A stretch of DNA of 64,000 bases, from assembly GCF_009882985.1 (NCBI RefSeq), contig NZ_WTUZ01000022.1, positions 1 to 64,000 on the forward strand, read 5' to 3'. This DNA comes from Paenibacillus silvestris (lineage in GTDB: Bacteria; Bacillota; Bacilli; Paenibacillales; NBRC-103111). This document shows positions 42,226 to 51,532 of the stretch, in pieces. Under the pieces are notes generated by a model that saw only the letters and a program-made list of their open reading frames with translations, made no database searches and was not told the DNA's origin. A program made the position numbers and the translations under genes. How positions within the stretch are numbered: the stretch's first letter is position 1; every line of letters begins with the position of its first letter.

Positions 42226-43755
42226 ATGAGAAAACACGCGGGAATGAGAAAAAGCGGTTTGGCTGCAATGGGAATGATGGTTGGCGCTGCTGCGCTGCTG
42301 GCCGGTTGCGGAAATGAAGCGAGTCCAGCTGCAGGAGGGAATGCGGGTACAAGCAGTGCGCCTGCAAGCAAGGAGCCTTTGAAACTAAGCGTCATGACAC
42401 TTATGTATGCCGAGCCGCCCAAAGCGGACAGCGAAGTACAAAAGCAAATTGAAGCCTATACCAACACGAAATTGGACATCTCCTGGGTCCCCAACTCTTC
42501 TTACAAAGAAAAGGTCAATGTCACGATTGCTTCCGGTGAGCTCCCCAAGGCGCTGCTTGTTCAAAACAACAAGGATTCGAATATTTTGAGCGCGGTGCGT
42601 GCTGGCGTGTTTTGGGAAGTGGGGCCTTACCTCAAGGACTATCCGAATCTGTCTAAAATGAACCCAGCGGTGTTTGACAATATCAAAGTGGATGGCAAAA
42701 TTTACGGGTTATATCGTGCCCGCGATTTGTCGACTTACGGGGTTATTTTCCGCAGCGACTGGTTGAAAAACGTAGGCTTAAGCGAACCGAAAACGCTTGA
42801 TGATTTATATAATGTTTTTAAAGCGTTTACACTGGGCGATCCGGATAAGAATGGCAAAGCGGATACCGTGGGGCTAACGGAGGAGAAAACGATGGACGGC
42901 TTTGGCGTCGTGGCTTCCATTATGGGTGCGCCGAATTCCTGGGAAGTGAAGGATGGCAAACTAAGTCCTGATTTTCTAGCGCCAGAGTATTTCGAAGCGA
43001 TGAAATTTTATAAAAAGCTGTACGACGAGAAGCTTATCAAACAGGACTTCCCTGTCCTGAACAATCAACAGAAGAAAGACGATATCAACCAAGGTAAGGC
43101 TGGCGCGGTTATCTCAAATATGATTGATGGAGCTGGTTATCAGGCATCGCTTTCCAAAACGTTCCCAGGCTCGGATGTGGACGTCGTCTCCCGGATCAAA
43201 GGGCCTAAAGGCGAGAGATTGCCGGGCGGGGTAGGCTATAACAGTGTGTTTATGTTCCCGAAATCAAGTGTGAAAACAGAGGCTGAATTAAAGCAGATTC
43301 TAGGCTTCTATGACAAAATTTCCGATCAGAAGATGCTGGATTTGCTGGGCTGGGGCGTTGAAGGCAAGCATTACAAGATGGAGGACAACAAGCCGGTATT
43401 TATTGATCAAAAGCTGCAGGACACCGAAGTAGGCTCCAGTTATCTACAGCTTCAAATAGCCAAGTATACGGCGAAAACAACCGGGAAAGAAACGCCGCTC
43501 ATGGAGAAATACGGCAAAATGATCAAAGAGAACGAGGCTATCGCCGTCAATAACCCGACGAACCCACTCGTATCCGAGACACAAACGACCAAAGGCAGCG
43601 AGCTGAAGCCGATTATTGATGATGCCCGGACGAAATACATCCTGGGTAAAATTGATGAGGCAGGCTGGAAGCAAGCCATTGAGCAGTGGAGAAAAGCTGG
43701 CGGCGATAAAGTGATTGAGGAGTTCAGTGCGCAATACGCGAAGAGTGGCAAGTAA
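42226..43755 (+). CDS. Sugar-binding lipoprotein
   Basis: A 509-residue solute-binding protein of the LplA kind from ATG 42226, behind GGGGAGG. Upstream codons in the same frame overlap the permease end and have no ribosome site. The lipoprotein signal ends at LLAGC with the lipid-bearing Cys near residue 27. The mature part has the two-lobe binding fold (e.g. GKIYGLYRARDLSTYGVIFR for the hinge region). It delivers the sugar to the two permeases. Confidence 0.93.
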   Translation: MRKHAGMRKSGLAAMGMMVGAAALLAGCGNEASPAAGGNAGTSSAPASKEPLKLSVMTLMYAEPPKADSEVQKQIEAYTNTKLDISWVPNSSYKEKVNVTIASGELPKALLVQNNKDSNILSAVRAGVFWEVGPYLKDYPNLSKMNPAVFDNIKVDGKIYGLYRARDLSTYGVIFRSDWLKNVGLSEPKTLDDLYNVFKAFTLGDPDKNGKADTVGLTEEKTMDGFGVVASIMGAPNSWEVKDGKLSPDFLAPEYFEAMKFYKKLYDEKLIKQDFPVLNNQQKKDDINQGKAGAVISNMIDGAGYQASLSKTFPGSDVDVVSRIKGPKGERLPGGVGYNSVFMFPKSSVKTEAELKQILGFYDKISDQKMLDLLGWGVEGKHYKMEDNKPVFIDQKLQDTEVGSSYLQLQIAKYTAKTTGKETPLMEKYGKMIKENEAIAVNNPTNPLVSETQTTKGSELKPIIDDARTKYILGKIDEAGWKQAIEQWRKAGGDKVIEEFSAQYAKSGK

Positions 43756-43768
43756 GGCAGGAAAATAG

Positions 43769-43816
43769 CAGGGGCGGCTACGAAGGTAGAAGATTCTACT
43801 TTCACGGCCGCCCCTT
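43769..43816 (+). terminator. Terminator of the sugar ABC operon
   Basis: AGGGGCGGC and GCCGCCCCTT with an inner stem GTAGAA/TTCTAC form a long hairpin. The T tract is short. It may be bidirectional. Confidence 0.7.
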
Positions 43817-43836
43817 ATGCGTATGTGTATGGCAGT

Positions 43837-44013
43837 TTAATTCCATCCTTTAGCAACAATGGGTTTCTTCTTGGTTTTTTTGAATAATCTATAAAATAAG
43901 CCGAGTTCCTTTTTCCGTTTGAGAGTGAGTTTAATACCTTCAATCAGCAGCATTGATCTAAGCTCGTCGCGACGATTCAAAGTATGCAGTCTTTTGATAA
44001 ATAGCTTGTCCAT
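43837..44013 (-). CDS. Small basic protein of unknown function
   Basis: A 58-residue cytoplasmic protein from ATG 44013, behind GGGAGGG. It is strongly basic and helical (DKLFIKRLHTLNRRDELRS then LTLKRKKELGLFYRLFKK). No family recognised. The charge suggests nucleic-acid or ribosome contact, but that is a guess. The ribosome site supports it as a real gene. Confidence 0.6.
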   Translation of the reverse strand: MDKLFIKRLHTLNRRDELRSMLLIEGIKLTLKRKKELGLFYRLFKKTKKKPIVAKGWN

Positions 44014-44194
44014 GCGAACATCCCTCCCATTCATCTATCTCCATTATAAACGGGTTCCGCGGATTTGATTGTCGCATTGTAGAGATGGATTTCACTTGTT
44101 TTGTCGAAAATGGAGCGGGTAGGCTCGATTTCCTTCAAGTCCCTATAGGCAGATGAATAACTGTGCAGTATTATCTAACGTAGGGTGATTTCAT

Positions 44195-45040
44195 ATGTTC
44201 ATTTCTCCTATGCTTTTGCAAGACGCCAAAGATAATAGGCCTTATAACAGTAAACATCATGTGGTAGAAGTTAAGTTAGACGGTTTCAGATGCATTCTTT
44301 CTAATATGGACAAACTATATGTATACACAAAAGACAATCAATTAGTAACTCACAAATTTCCTGAGTTGTTTCAATGTCCGATCCCCGAGGGAACGATACT
44401 TGATGGTGAATTGGTTATTTTGGATGATCAAGGTAAACCGGACTTTGAAGCGATGTCTGCTAGATGGTTAACTCCGACAGATTTATCTCCTGTAGTATTT
44501 TTCGCATTTGACATTTTAAAATACAAGGGAATTGATGTCACTGGTTTGCCTTTGCTTAAGCGTAAAGAGCTGTTAGACCAAGCTTTCATCGAGACTGATC
44601 GGTATAAGAAAGTGAAGGTTTACGAAGGCAAAGCGGTGGATTATTTCGAAAAAATCCGGCAGAATGGGCTTGAAGGCATCATTTTAAAGTCTAAAAAAGA
44701 GAATTTCAAATATGAATGCAACAAACGCTCCAGGCAGTGGCAAAAAGTGATTAACTGGACTTATGCAGATGTATATATTTCTGGTTACAGGAAAAATAAC
44801 TTTGCTTTATTGGCTTCAATTGATTCAGCGGATGGATTGAAGATTCCTGTTGGCGTGATTGAGACGGGGGTAACCGCTTTGCATCAGAAAGCACTGGATG
44901 GTGTGAAGAACCGATTAGTCTACAAAGAAGACAATCATTTTGCTTATATGGAACCGCGGCTGATGGCCAAAATTAAAACGAAAAGCTGGACGAAAAACGG
45001 AAGGCTTCGTTCTCCGGTTTTTATGGAATTTGTGATATGA
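44195..45040 (+). CDS. Stand-alone ATP-dependent DNA ligase
   Basis: A 281-residue ligase. Motif I with the adenylated lysine is Lys27 in VEVKLDGFRC, motif III is DGELVIL, motif IIIa is FFAFDIL, motif IV is LEGIILKSK and motif V includes SRQWQKVI. A C-terminal OB-fold (about 195-281) follows. There is no polymerase or nuclease part as in LigD, and no Ku gene is next to it. It is AT-richer than the ABC genes upstream, which could point to transfer. It may act in spore or stationary-phase DNA repair. Confidence 0.9.
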   Translation: MFISPMLLQDAKDNRPYNSKHHVVEVKLDGFRCILSNMDKLYVYTKDNQLVTHKFPELFQCPIPEGTILDGELVILDDQGKPDFEAMSARWLTPTDLSPVVFFAFDILKYKGIDVTGLPLLKRKELLDQAFIETDRYKKVKVYEGKAVDYFEKIRQNGLEGIILKSKKENFKYECNKRSRQWQKVINWTYADVYISGYRKNNFALLASIDSADGLKIPVGVIETGVTALHQKALDGVKNRLVYKEDNHFAYMEPRLMAKIKTKSWTKNGRLRSPVFMEFVI

Positions 45041-45047
45041 ATAAACA

Positions 45048-45093
45048 AAAAAGACTGGATCACCAAGGAGGATGTGGTGGTGCAGTCTTTTTC
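45048..45093. terminator. Bidirectional terminator
   Basis: AAAAAGACTG with CAGTCTTTTT and inner TCACCA/TGGTGG. Runs of A and T on either side serve both the ligase and the convergent SASP gene. Confidence 0.88.
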
Positions 45094-45118
45094 TCTGTAC
45101 ATTAGGTTGCTTACATGC

Positions 45119-45352
45119 CTACATGCGTCTAAAATTACCGTTGCTGCCCCCGCTTAGCTGTTGCTCAGCGATTTGAATCAATCTTCTCGTAATGTGCCCG
45201 CCGATTGCGCCGGTATCGCGAGTAGCCATGTTGCCATAATACCCGTCCTGAGGAATCTGAATACCTAGTTCCTGAGCGACCTCATATTTCATTTGCTCAA
45301 GAGCTGATTTTGCTTGTTGCACAAGGATGTTATTGCTTCTACTGCTAGCCAT
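45119..45352 (-). CDS. Alpha/beta-type small acid-soluble spore protein
   Basis: A 77-residue protein that coats and protects spore DNA. Both family boxes are present: the GPR-protease region LEQMKYEVAQELGI and the DNA-binding box DTGAIGGHITRRLI. GGAGTG precedes ATG. Expected to be under sigma-G. Confidence 0.95.
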   Translation of the reverse strand: MASSRSNNILVQQAKSALEQMKYEVAQELGIQIPQDGYYGNMATRDTGAIGGHITRRLIQIAEQQLSGGSNGNFRRM

Positions 45353-45539
45353 CTGGATTCACTCCTTTATTTGGTGTATGAGTATTTTGTGGAACTTTTG
45401 GATTATTATTCATACAATTGGAAAATTTTTTGATAGGTTGTGGATGCGCTTTCATTTGGACGTTGGAAAATTTTGAGTCATGTTTTCAAGAAAACCCCGT
45501 GTTACAATCGGAAAGATCGATTATGGATCAAAAACTTAG

Positions 45540-45652
45540 AAGGCCGAAGCTTCTTAGGAAGCACGGGGGACCCATTCTTTGGGGTGAAGCCGCTATCTAA
45601 GCGGCCGGGTGATTACTCTTTGACCCGAATCCGACAGCTAACCTCGCAGGCC
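45540..45652 (+). promoter_or_regulatory. c-di-AMP riboswitch (ydaO/yuaA type)
   Basis: Conserved blocks in order: GGCCGAAGC, ACGGGGGACC, TTTGGGGTGAAGCC, CCGGGTGATTACTCTTTGACCCGAA, TCCGACAGCTAACCTCG and CAGGC. It controls the LysM-CAP wall protein. Only about 6 nt separate the aptamer from the AAGGAGAG ribosome site, so regulation of translation is likely. Confidence 0.92.
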
Positions 45653-45672
45653 GCAAAAAGGAGAGATTTCTT

Positions 45673-46356
45673 ATGTTGAAACGTTACAAAAAGTTAGTCG
45701 TTACCGGAGCTATTGGACTGAGTGTCCTTATGAGCTCTAGCGCGGCCATGGCCGCATCCGCCACGCACACCGTGTCTGGCAATGATACCATGTGGTTGAT
45801 CTCCCAGAAGTATGGCGTGAGTCTAACTTCGCTTATCCAAGCGAACCCTCAGGTTGCCAATCCGAATGTGATCTGGTCCGGGATGAAGTTGAACATTCCT
45901 GGCAGCACGGGTACAAGCGGCGGTTCTCAGACACCAGCCCCTTCTACACCAGCCCCTTCTACACCAGCTGCACCTGCGCCAGCGCAATCGGCGTATGCCA
46001 GCCAAGTTGTTACGTTAGTTAATCAGGAACGGGTAAAAGCTGGCCTAAAAGCGCTAACCAGCGATAGTGCGCTTACAGCTATGGCGTTGGACAAAGCGAA
46101 AGATATGTACAACAACGGCTATTTTGATCATACGTCGCCGACCTATGGGTCACCTTTTGATATGATGAGCACTTATGGCATTCGTTATTCCTATGCAGGT
46201 GAGAACATTGCCAAAGGACAACCTACTCCTGATGCTGTCATGAAAGCATGGATGAACAGCACGGGGCACCGTCAAAATATTTTGAGCCCTAACTTCACCA
46301 AGATAGGCGTTGCCTACTATAACGGAGAATGGGTGCAAGAATTCATCAGCAACTAA
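45673..46356 (+). CDS. Secreted LysM-CAP domain protein
   Basis: A 227-residue protein. A signal peptide (about 1-27, ending AMAA) precedes one LysM domain (about 30-75, HTVSGNDTMWLISQKYGVSL) that binds peptidoglycan. A Ser/Thr/Pro/Ala linker containing a repeated TPAPS unit leads to a CAP/SCP domain (about 107-227, LTSDSALTAMALDKA, YFDHTSP and YAGENIAKG). It resembles YkwD and SafA-like wall or coat proteins. The c-di-AMP riboswitch upstream ties it to wall homeostasis. Confidence 0.94.
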   Translation: MLKRYKKLVVTGAIGLSVLMSSSAAMAASATHTVSGNDTMWLISQKYGVSLTSLIQANPQVANPNVIWSGMKLNIPGSTGTSGGSQTPAPSTPAPSTPAAPAPAQSAYASQVVTLVNQERVKAGLKALTSDSALTAMALDKAKDMYNNGYFDHTSPTYGSPFDMMSTYGIRYSYAGENIAKGQPTPDAVMKAWMNSTGHRQNILSPNFTKIGVAYYNGEWVQEFISN

Positions 46357-46365
46357 GTCAGAACT

Positions 46366-46405
46366 ACCCTTGTGATTTCCTAGTCTGGAATTCGCAAGGG
46401 TTTTA
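46366..46405. terminator. Terminator after the LysM-CAP gene
   Basis: ACCCTTGTG and CGCAAGGGT, followed by TTTTATTT. It also lies at the end of the convergent ger operon. Confidence 0.8.
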
Positions 46406-47485
46406 TTTATATTTCCACTTTGCAACTCCCCACATCAAAAGCGGCAGAATGATCGCATGGATAGGTAAGAAAATAGGAATGGCGATTTTTTGCGGGAAAA
46501 GCACAGAACTATCGATAAAGTCCCGTGGAACCGTAGTAAGCAGCAAGGTAACTGGTGCTACGAACCACATCATTCGTCGCCATTTTTTGAGACCAAAGCT
46601 TTGAGCTGTACCATATGTACAGACGAAAAAGTAGAGAGCCACTTTGGTGAACACACTAATAATCCAAATAGCGATAACAAAGGAATCGAGATTTTGAAAA
46701 AAGTCGTAATAGGAAATATAACGAATCAAATTAAAGTAAGGATAGGTTTGGCCTGAAGAGGAGATGTGTCCAAACACGGAAACAATTAAGAATGTCGAAA
46801 TGCTTGTTAACAAACCTGCAGCAGCCACCCCAAGAATAGCCGGTTTCACCCCTGTCTGGGGTTTTGAAAGAAAACCCATGATAACAAGCAGAAGAATGCA
46901 GTCCCCAAGAAAAGTGGAAGTTGGCAGGGATCCCTTCAAGATTGTCATCGCGCCTGTATCCACATAGATGGGAAGGATATGGTTAATATGGACATTTTTT
47001 AGGCTGAGCAGAAGTGGAATAGCAATCCCGAATAAGGTTAAAGGTCCTAGGATTTCGCAGCATCTGGCAATGACCTCTATACCTGAAATGGTTACATAGA
47101 TGGCAACGAGGAGCATGCCAAGAATTGGGACAAGGATCGGGGTTCTAGGCAGAATAGTCGCGACGATAAACTCTGAGTATTGTCTTAGGATGATCGCGAG
47201 CACGCTGTACCAGAAGATTAAATACACCACAATGACCATATAGCCGATGTATCGACCAAATAACCTCTTGGCAAATTCCATAAGTGTTTGTCCTGGAAGT
47301 GCTAAGCTCAACCGAGTGCAAACAAATGCGATCCCTACACCTATCCCGGTTGCGCATAGGGTTGAAAGCCAAGCATCTTGCTTCGCAGTTTGGATAGACG
47401 GATTAATCGTCAGTAATATCGTCATACCCAGCTGCATGGTCAATATCATCCAGAATAGTTGTTTCCCGCCGATCTGCATATCCAC
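46403..47485 (-). CDS. GerB-type spore germination permease (second B subunit)
   Basis: A 360-residue membrane protein with about ten helices, of the GerAB/APC-transporter family (QLFWMILTMQLGMTILL at the start). It starts at GTG 47485, 5 nt from AAGGAG, or ATG 47479. It is the last gene of the ger operon and a paralogue of the gene at 48931. B subunits bind the germinant amino acid, so two B genes may widen the specificity. Confidence 0.9.
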   Translation of the reverse strand: MDMQIGGKQLFWMILTMQLGMTILLTINPSIQTAKQDAWLSTLCATGIGVGIAFVCTRLSLALPGQTLMEFAKRLFGRYIGYMVIVVYLIFWYSVLAIILRQYSEFIVATILPRTPILVPILGMLLVAIYVTISGIEVIARCCEILGPLTLFGIAIPLLLSLKNVHINHILPIYVDTGAMTILKGSLPTSTFLGDCILLLVIMGFLSKPQTGVKPAILGVAAAGLLTSISTFLIVSVFGHISSSGQTYPYFNLIRYISYYDFFQNLDSFVIAIWIISVFTKVALYFFVCTYGTAQSFGLKKWRRMMWFVAPVTLLLTTVPRDFIDSSVLFPQKIAIPIFLPIHAIILPLLMWGVAKWKYK

Positions 47486-47495
47486 AAATGCTCCT

Positions 47496-47723
47496 TTAAC
47501 GATCTAAGAGTTTACCGAGAGGGTAGAAAATGTAATTCACCAGCTGCGTCGGACCTGGCATGCCAGGATTCATGACTAATGTAATCGCCAGAATCCAGCA
47601 TAGAGCCAAGATAGAAAGATAAGCCGCTTTCTCTTTCTTTGGCGTGTTTTTCATGCGAAACCACTGAAATAACGTGATGAGCAAACACGCGGCCATGCAC
47701 ATGGGAATGTCTTTGGATGTCAT
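47496..47723 (-). CDS. Small two-helix membrane protein, candidate D subunit
   Basis: A 75-residue protein with two membrane helices (about 7-22 and 35-53) and a basic loop (KNTPKKEKA). It overlaps the end of the GerC gene by 4 bp and sits before the second B gene, so it belongs to the operon. Small two-helix D subunits are known in some Bacillus germinant receptor operons (GerKD type), where they modulate the receptor. This is the most likely role. Confidence 0.72.
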   Translation of the reverse strand: MTSKDIPMCMAACLLITLFQWFRMKNTPKKEKAAYLSILALCWILAITLVMNPGMPGPTQLVNYIFYPLGKLLDR

Positions 47724-48934
47724 TTTGTATACTCCTCTTCCTTTTCTTTTTCCTCTTCAGGCCTAGAAGATTTGATGCTGGATAGACCTGGACGCAGCAT
47801 TCTGGCGTCAGATTGTACGGTGACCTCGACGTCTGGGAAGATTTCGTTCCAACGCTTTTGGTTTTGCCGCCACTGCTTAGGGTAGGCTCGGTGGAATTCC
47901 CCAGCGAAATCCAAAATATCTGCTTTGAAATCGTGCTGCACCTTTCGCAAGGCTAGCGCGACACGCTCTTCAATGTCATCATTCATTGCGGCTTCTACGC
48001 GCTTAACAGCTTGGTGATCGGAGGTTAAGTCCAGTGAAGTGGTATTTTGCAACGCATCGTCTTCCGTATGAATCCAGACGTTCATGCGCCACTTGCCGTT
48101 TTCGATGATAGGCTGCAGTTTCGTCTCGCTTTTCAATAGTCGAAGAGAGACATGACCAGTGGCACCTTCCGGTGTAACGGTGACAACGGCTGCTTTAATC
48201 TCATCTCTGAGCCAAAGCAGGCCGCGAGTAGTTGGATCATCAATAGTGCCGACCATTTTATCGTCTCTGAATACAGCTGTATAATTGGTAAAACTCCCTG
48301 TGTTGTCATGATTTCTAGAAGTATTTGCATCTAAGGGCTCAATAAATGGCAAAGCAGCAGCACCGGATTGATTCGCCAGCATTTGTGCCAAATCAGCCAA
48401 CGTTACACTGAGGATGATTCTGCTCTTGCCAATCTCCCTCATGATTTCTGAGGAGTTTCGCTCCAGTCTTGTATTCATCTCAAGGATTTGGCGCGCTTTC
48501 CCTTTGCAAACATACATAAAGGCGCGCTCTCTCGGCTGAGGCGCTCTCATTAAGTAATCCACATCGTCTCGAACACCTCTTCGTGCCGCAGACTCACCGA
48601 AAATAATGATTTCTGTATGTCCCCAGAAAATTTTGCGTGGCAGTTTCTCTTGAATCTTAGAAACCGCATCTGCGATATCTACGCCTACCGCGGATTTGAC
48701 GAGAGAATTTTGAATGCTGCCCCCTTTGTTACTGCTTTCCAGCCCTCCACCCCCGCCGCCGGGACCTCTGGGGATAAAAATCTGTACGGTTAATTCGATT
48801 GAATTATCGTCATTTTGGTCAATTGCAGCTCCAGTGACGAGTGCCAAGTCGTTCACTTCCGTCCGATCCCAGCAGCCTGTCAGCAACACAGTGAAGAGAC
48901 TTGCTGTTAACACCAGATTCAGCATCGCTTTCAT
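47720..48934 (-). CDS. GerC-type germination lipoprotein
   Basis: A 404-residue protein from ATG 48934. The lipobox VLLTGC places the lipidated Cys at about residue 21. Ger(x)C family signatures follow (WDRTEVNDLALVTGAAID, GGGGGGLES, RAFMYVCKGKA). It anchors outside the spore inner membrane as the C subunit. An unusual Gly-rich run (about 55-62) is present. The start overlaps the B gene end by 4 bp. Confidence 0.93.
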   Translation of the reverse strand: MKAMLNLVLTASLFTVLLTGCWDRTEVNDLALVTGAAIDQNDDNSIELTVQIFIPRGPGGGGGGLESSNKGGSIQNSLVKSAVGVDIADAVSKIQEKLPRKIFWGHTEIIIFGESAARRGVRDDVDYLMRAPQPRERAFMYVCKGKARQILEMNTRLERNSSEIMREIGKSRIILSVTLADLAQMLANQSGAAALPFIEPLDANTSRNHDNTGSFTNYTAVFRDDKMVGTIDDPTTRGLLWLRDEIKAAVVTVTPEGATGHVSLRLLKSETKLQPIIENGKWRMNVWIHTEDDALQNTTSLDLTSDHQAVKRVEAAMNDDIEERVALALRKVQHDFKADILDFAGEFHRAYPKQWRQNQKRWNEIFPDVEVTVQSDARMLRPGLSSIKSSRPEEEKEKEEEYTK

Positions 48935-50019
48935 CCATGCTGCCCCTTTCTGAAAGATGCCGCAATAAGAAGCATGCAAGGAACACCAAGCTGCGTAATC
49001 AATGCCAGAAAAGGGATGTTTGTTCCTAAAGCATGCATGAGCTCCTGGAAGTTAGGAGAAACCCAATAGCTGAGCAGCAGCATCAGAAAGCCAACCGGAA
49101 TGATAAGGGGCCGGTGATCAGATAGCCCCACACACTGCGCGATACCAAGTACAGTGGCATAGTAGACCAACGACACTTTAATGAACATCCCAATGATCCA
49201 AATGGTCATTAGCAGTGATTCCACATGTTCCAGAAAGTCAGCGATGGAAATATAACGTACCGCAATGAGAAAAGCGTAATTGAATTGAACCGTAAGTGAT
49301 CCGAACATTAATAGAATGGTCAAATTAATCGTCAACAAGGTGATCATCACGATGCCGACACTGAGGAAGCTCCACCGCAAAACAAGCTGTTTTTTGTTCA
49401 AAAGCGGAAAAAGAAACGACAGCATAAAAAACTGCGAAAACCAAGAGGAGGGCACAAGTGACCCCACTAGTACGGGTAGCGGGCCATCTCCCAGAATAGG
49501 AAACATCTCCTTCGGATGCAGAGTAGGTATCATCAAGATAAGCATAATGAAAATGATGATCACAGCGGAAGGGATAAGGATTTGAGAGACTCTGGCGAGC
49601 ACCTCGATTCCTTCATATAAGACATAGGCACATACAGCTATCATACAAAAAATGACGAGTCCCATCGGTGTTTCATGTAAGAAGTTGCCGATGACAAATT
49701 CCCCGTATTCGCGCAGAACGAGCCCATTCGTAAAAAGAAACGACACGAGATAAAAGCCGGACAGCGCTTTTCCTGCGTACACGCCTAGTATCGATTCCGT
49801 ATATTGGATGAACGTTAAATCCGGATATTTGATATACAGGCGATACATGATAACCACCGACATTAGTCCTACCACTGCCGAAAGCAGAGGAGTCATCCAC
49901 ATATCAATGCCAGCGGTTCTCATGGTTATGGATGGAACGGATAAAGTGGCGGTAGCGAGGACGGTTGGATGCATAATGATAGCTATTTGCTGCGGGGAGA
50001 TTCGTCCCTTCTCAATCAT
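48931..50019 (-). CDS. GerB-type spore germination permease (first B subunit)
   Basis: A 362-residue GerAB-family permease with about ten helices. The best start is ATG 50019 (MIEKGRISPQQIAIIM), 9 nt after AAAGGGG; the frame is open further upstream but without a suitable ribosome site. The gene overlaps the A gene by 8 bp. It forms the germinant-binding part of the receptor. Confidence 0.93.
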   Translation of the reverse strand: MIEKGRISPQQIAIIMHPTVLATATLSVPSITMRTAGIDMWMTPLLSAVVGLMSVVIMYRLYIKYPDLTFIQYTESILGVYAGKALSGFYLVSFLFTNGLVLREYGEFVIGNFLHETPMGLVIFCMIAVCAYVLYEGIEVLARVSQILIPSAVIIIFIMLILMIPTLHPKEMFPILGDGPLPVLVGSLVPSSWFSQFFMLSFLFPLLNKKQLVLRWSFLSVGIVMITLLTINLTILLMFGSLTVQFNYAFLIAVRYISIADFLEHVESLLMTIWIIGMFIKVSLVYYATVLGIAQCVGLSDHRPLIIPVGFLMLLLSYWVSPNFQELMHALGTNIPFLALITQLGVPCMLLIAASFRKGQHG

Positions 50020-51532
50020 GAATGTCATCCCCTTTTTGTGAATCTGGTTTTTGTCCAGAGGGCTGCCGAATTGCATTCATCCTTCCAGTAAATTTAGGTC
50101 GGGTCCGCATCGACCAGATAGGAGCACGAATGATCACATCTTTTAATTCTTTTGCTCTAAGAGGCGCAAGCGGCTGGAGGTAAGGTACGCCAAGCGAGCG
50201 CAAGGAGCAAAGGTGGATCACGATGACAATAAATCCAAGCATGAGACCGAGCAGTCCCAAAATTCCCGATAAGATCATGATCGGAAATCTGAGCATTCGC
50301 AAAGCAATGCCTGTGGCATATTGCGGCATCATGAAGGAGGCAATCCCAGTGATAGCTACTACCATGACCATCGGGGCCGACACCAAACCAGCAGAGGTAG
50401 CGGCTTGTCCGATGACGAGCGCTCCCACGATACTGACAGCAGCACCAACCTGCTTGGGGAGTCGAACGCCGGCTTCGCGGAGCGCCTCGAAGGAGACCTC
50501 CATGAGAAGGGCTTCAACTAGTGCGGGAAACGGAATATCTTCTCTGGATTTCGCGATGCTGAGCAGTAGGGATGTAGGAACCATCTCTTGATGAAATGTC
50601 AGAATAGCCACATACAAAGATGGGAGCAGCAGTGTTATGAAAAAAAATAAGTAACGCAGCCACCGGATTAAGGTACCGATAATAAATCTTTGATAATAGT
50701 CCTCTGGTGATTGTAAAAGAGAGAACAGCGTAGCAGGCGCTATCAAAGAAAATGGCGTTCCGTCTACCAAGATCGCTGTACGTCCTTCCAAAAGTGCGGC
50801 ACAAACAACATCCGGACGTTCCGTTACTTGAATTTGTGGAAAAGGAGACAGCGGATGATCTTCAATCAAGCCCTCGATATATCCGCTTTCCAGGATACCG
50901 TCGATTTCAATTTCGGAGATTCGCTGTTCAACTTCCTGAATGAGCCCGTCATTGGCAATGCCCTCCATGTAAATCACGACGACTTCCGTGCGTGTGTGTT
51001 TTCCTATTTTGTACGAAACCATTTTCAGCGATGGACTTTTAATTTTCCTCCGCAGCATAGCTGTGTTAACAGACATTGTTTCCGTAAATCCCTCGCGTGG
51101 ACCGCGAATAACGGATTCTGCCGATGGCTCTTCGATACCTCTCTTTTCCCAATGGGCGAGACCGAGCGAGTAGGCCACGGGCACTCCATCGATGAAAAGT
51201 CCGACATTGCCTACAGACAGATGAGCAATGACGTCTGAGAATGTCAAAGTCTCCTTAACGTCTGAGATGGAAATGATGGATGATAATTCTTTTTCCGTGT
51301 AATTCCATTCTTCTATTGTCTCGCTAAGTAAAGGGCTGAGGACGTTCCGATCCAATAATTCAAGATTAACCATCCCTTCGAAATAAATGACGAGGGCTCT
51401 AGTTGTGCCGCCAATAAGGAAATCATGGAAATTAACATCTTTGCATTTTGTATATATAACTCGAAGAGTTCGAAGGTTATCATCGAGTGAGGAGGAAACA
51501 GCTTCCAATGAATTCGACAAACTTGCATCCAT
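50012..51532 (-). CDS. GerA-type spore germination protein
   Basis: A 506-residue A subunit. It has a soluble N-terminal domain (about 1-270) and five or six membrane helices (about 285-440), with the hallmark RGPREGFTE near residue 145 and PFPALVEALLMEVSFEALREAG around 350. The C-terminus is cytoplasmic and basic. AAGGAGC precedes ATG. First gene of the operon, order A-B-C-D-B. Expected to be expressed in the forespore under sigma-G. A subunits form the ion channel of the receptor. Confidence 0.95.
   Translation of the reverse strand: MDASLSNSLEAVSSSLDDNLRTLRVIYTKCKDVNFHDFLIGGTTRALVIYFEGMVNLELLDRNVLSPLLSETIEEWNYTEKELSSIISISDVKETLTFSDVIAHLSVGNVGLFIDGVPVAYSLGLAHWEKRGIEEPSAESVIRGPREGFTETMSVNTAMLRRKIKSPSLKMVSYKIGKHTRTEVVVIYMEGIANDGLIQEVEQRISEIEIDGILESGYIEGLIEDHPLSPFPQIQVTERPDVVCAALLEGRTAILVDGTPFSLIAPATLFSLLQSPEDYYQRFIIGTLIRWLRYLFFFITLLLPSLYVAILTFHQEMVPTSLLLSIAKSREDIPFPALVEALLMEVSFEALREAGVRLPKQVGAAVSIVGALVIGQAATSAGLVSAPMVMVVAITGIASFMMPQYATGIALRMLRFPIMILSGILGLLGLMLGFIVIVIHLCSLRSLGVPYLQPLAPLRAKELKDVIIRAPIWSMRTRPKFTGRMNAIRQPSGQKPDSQKGDDIHD

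Noticed and set aside
44195..45040. Prophage remnant around the DNA ligase
   Set aside because: No other phage-like gene, integrase or att repeat was seen nearby.
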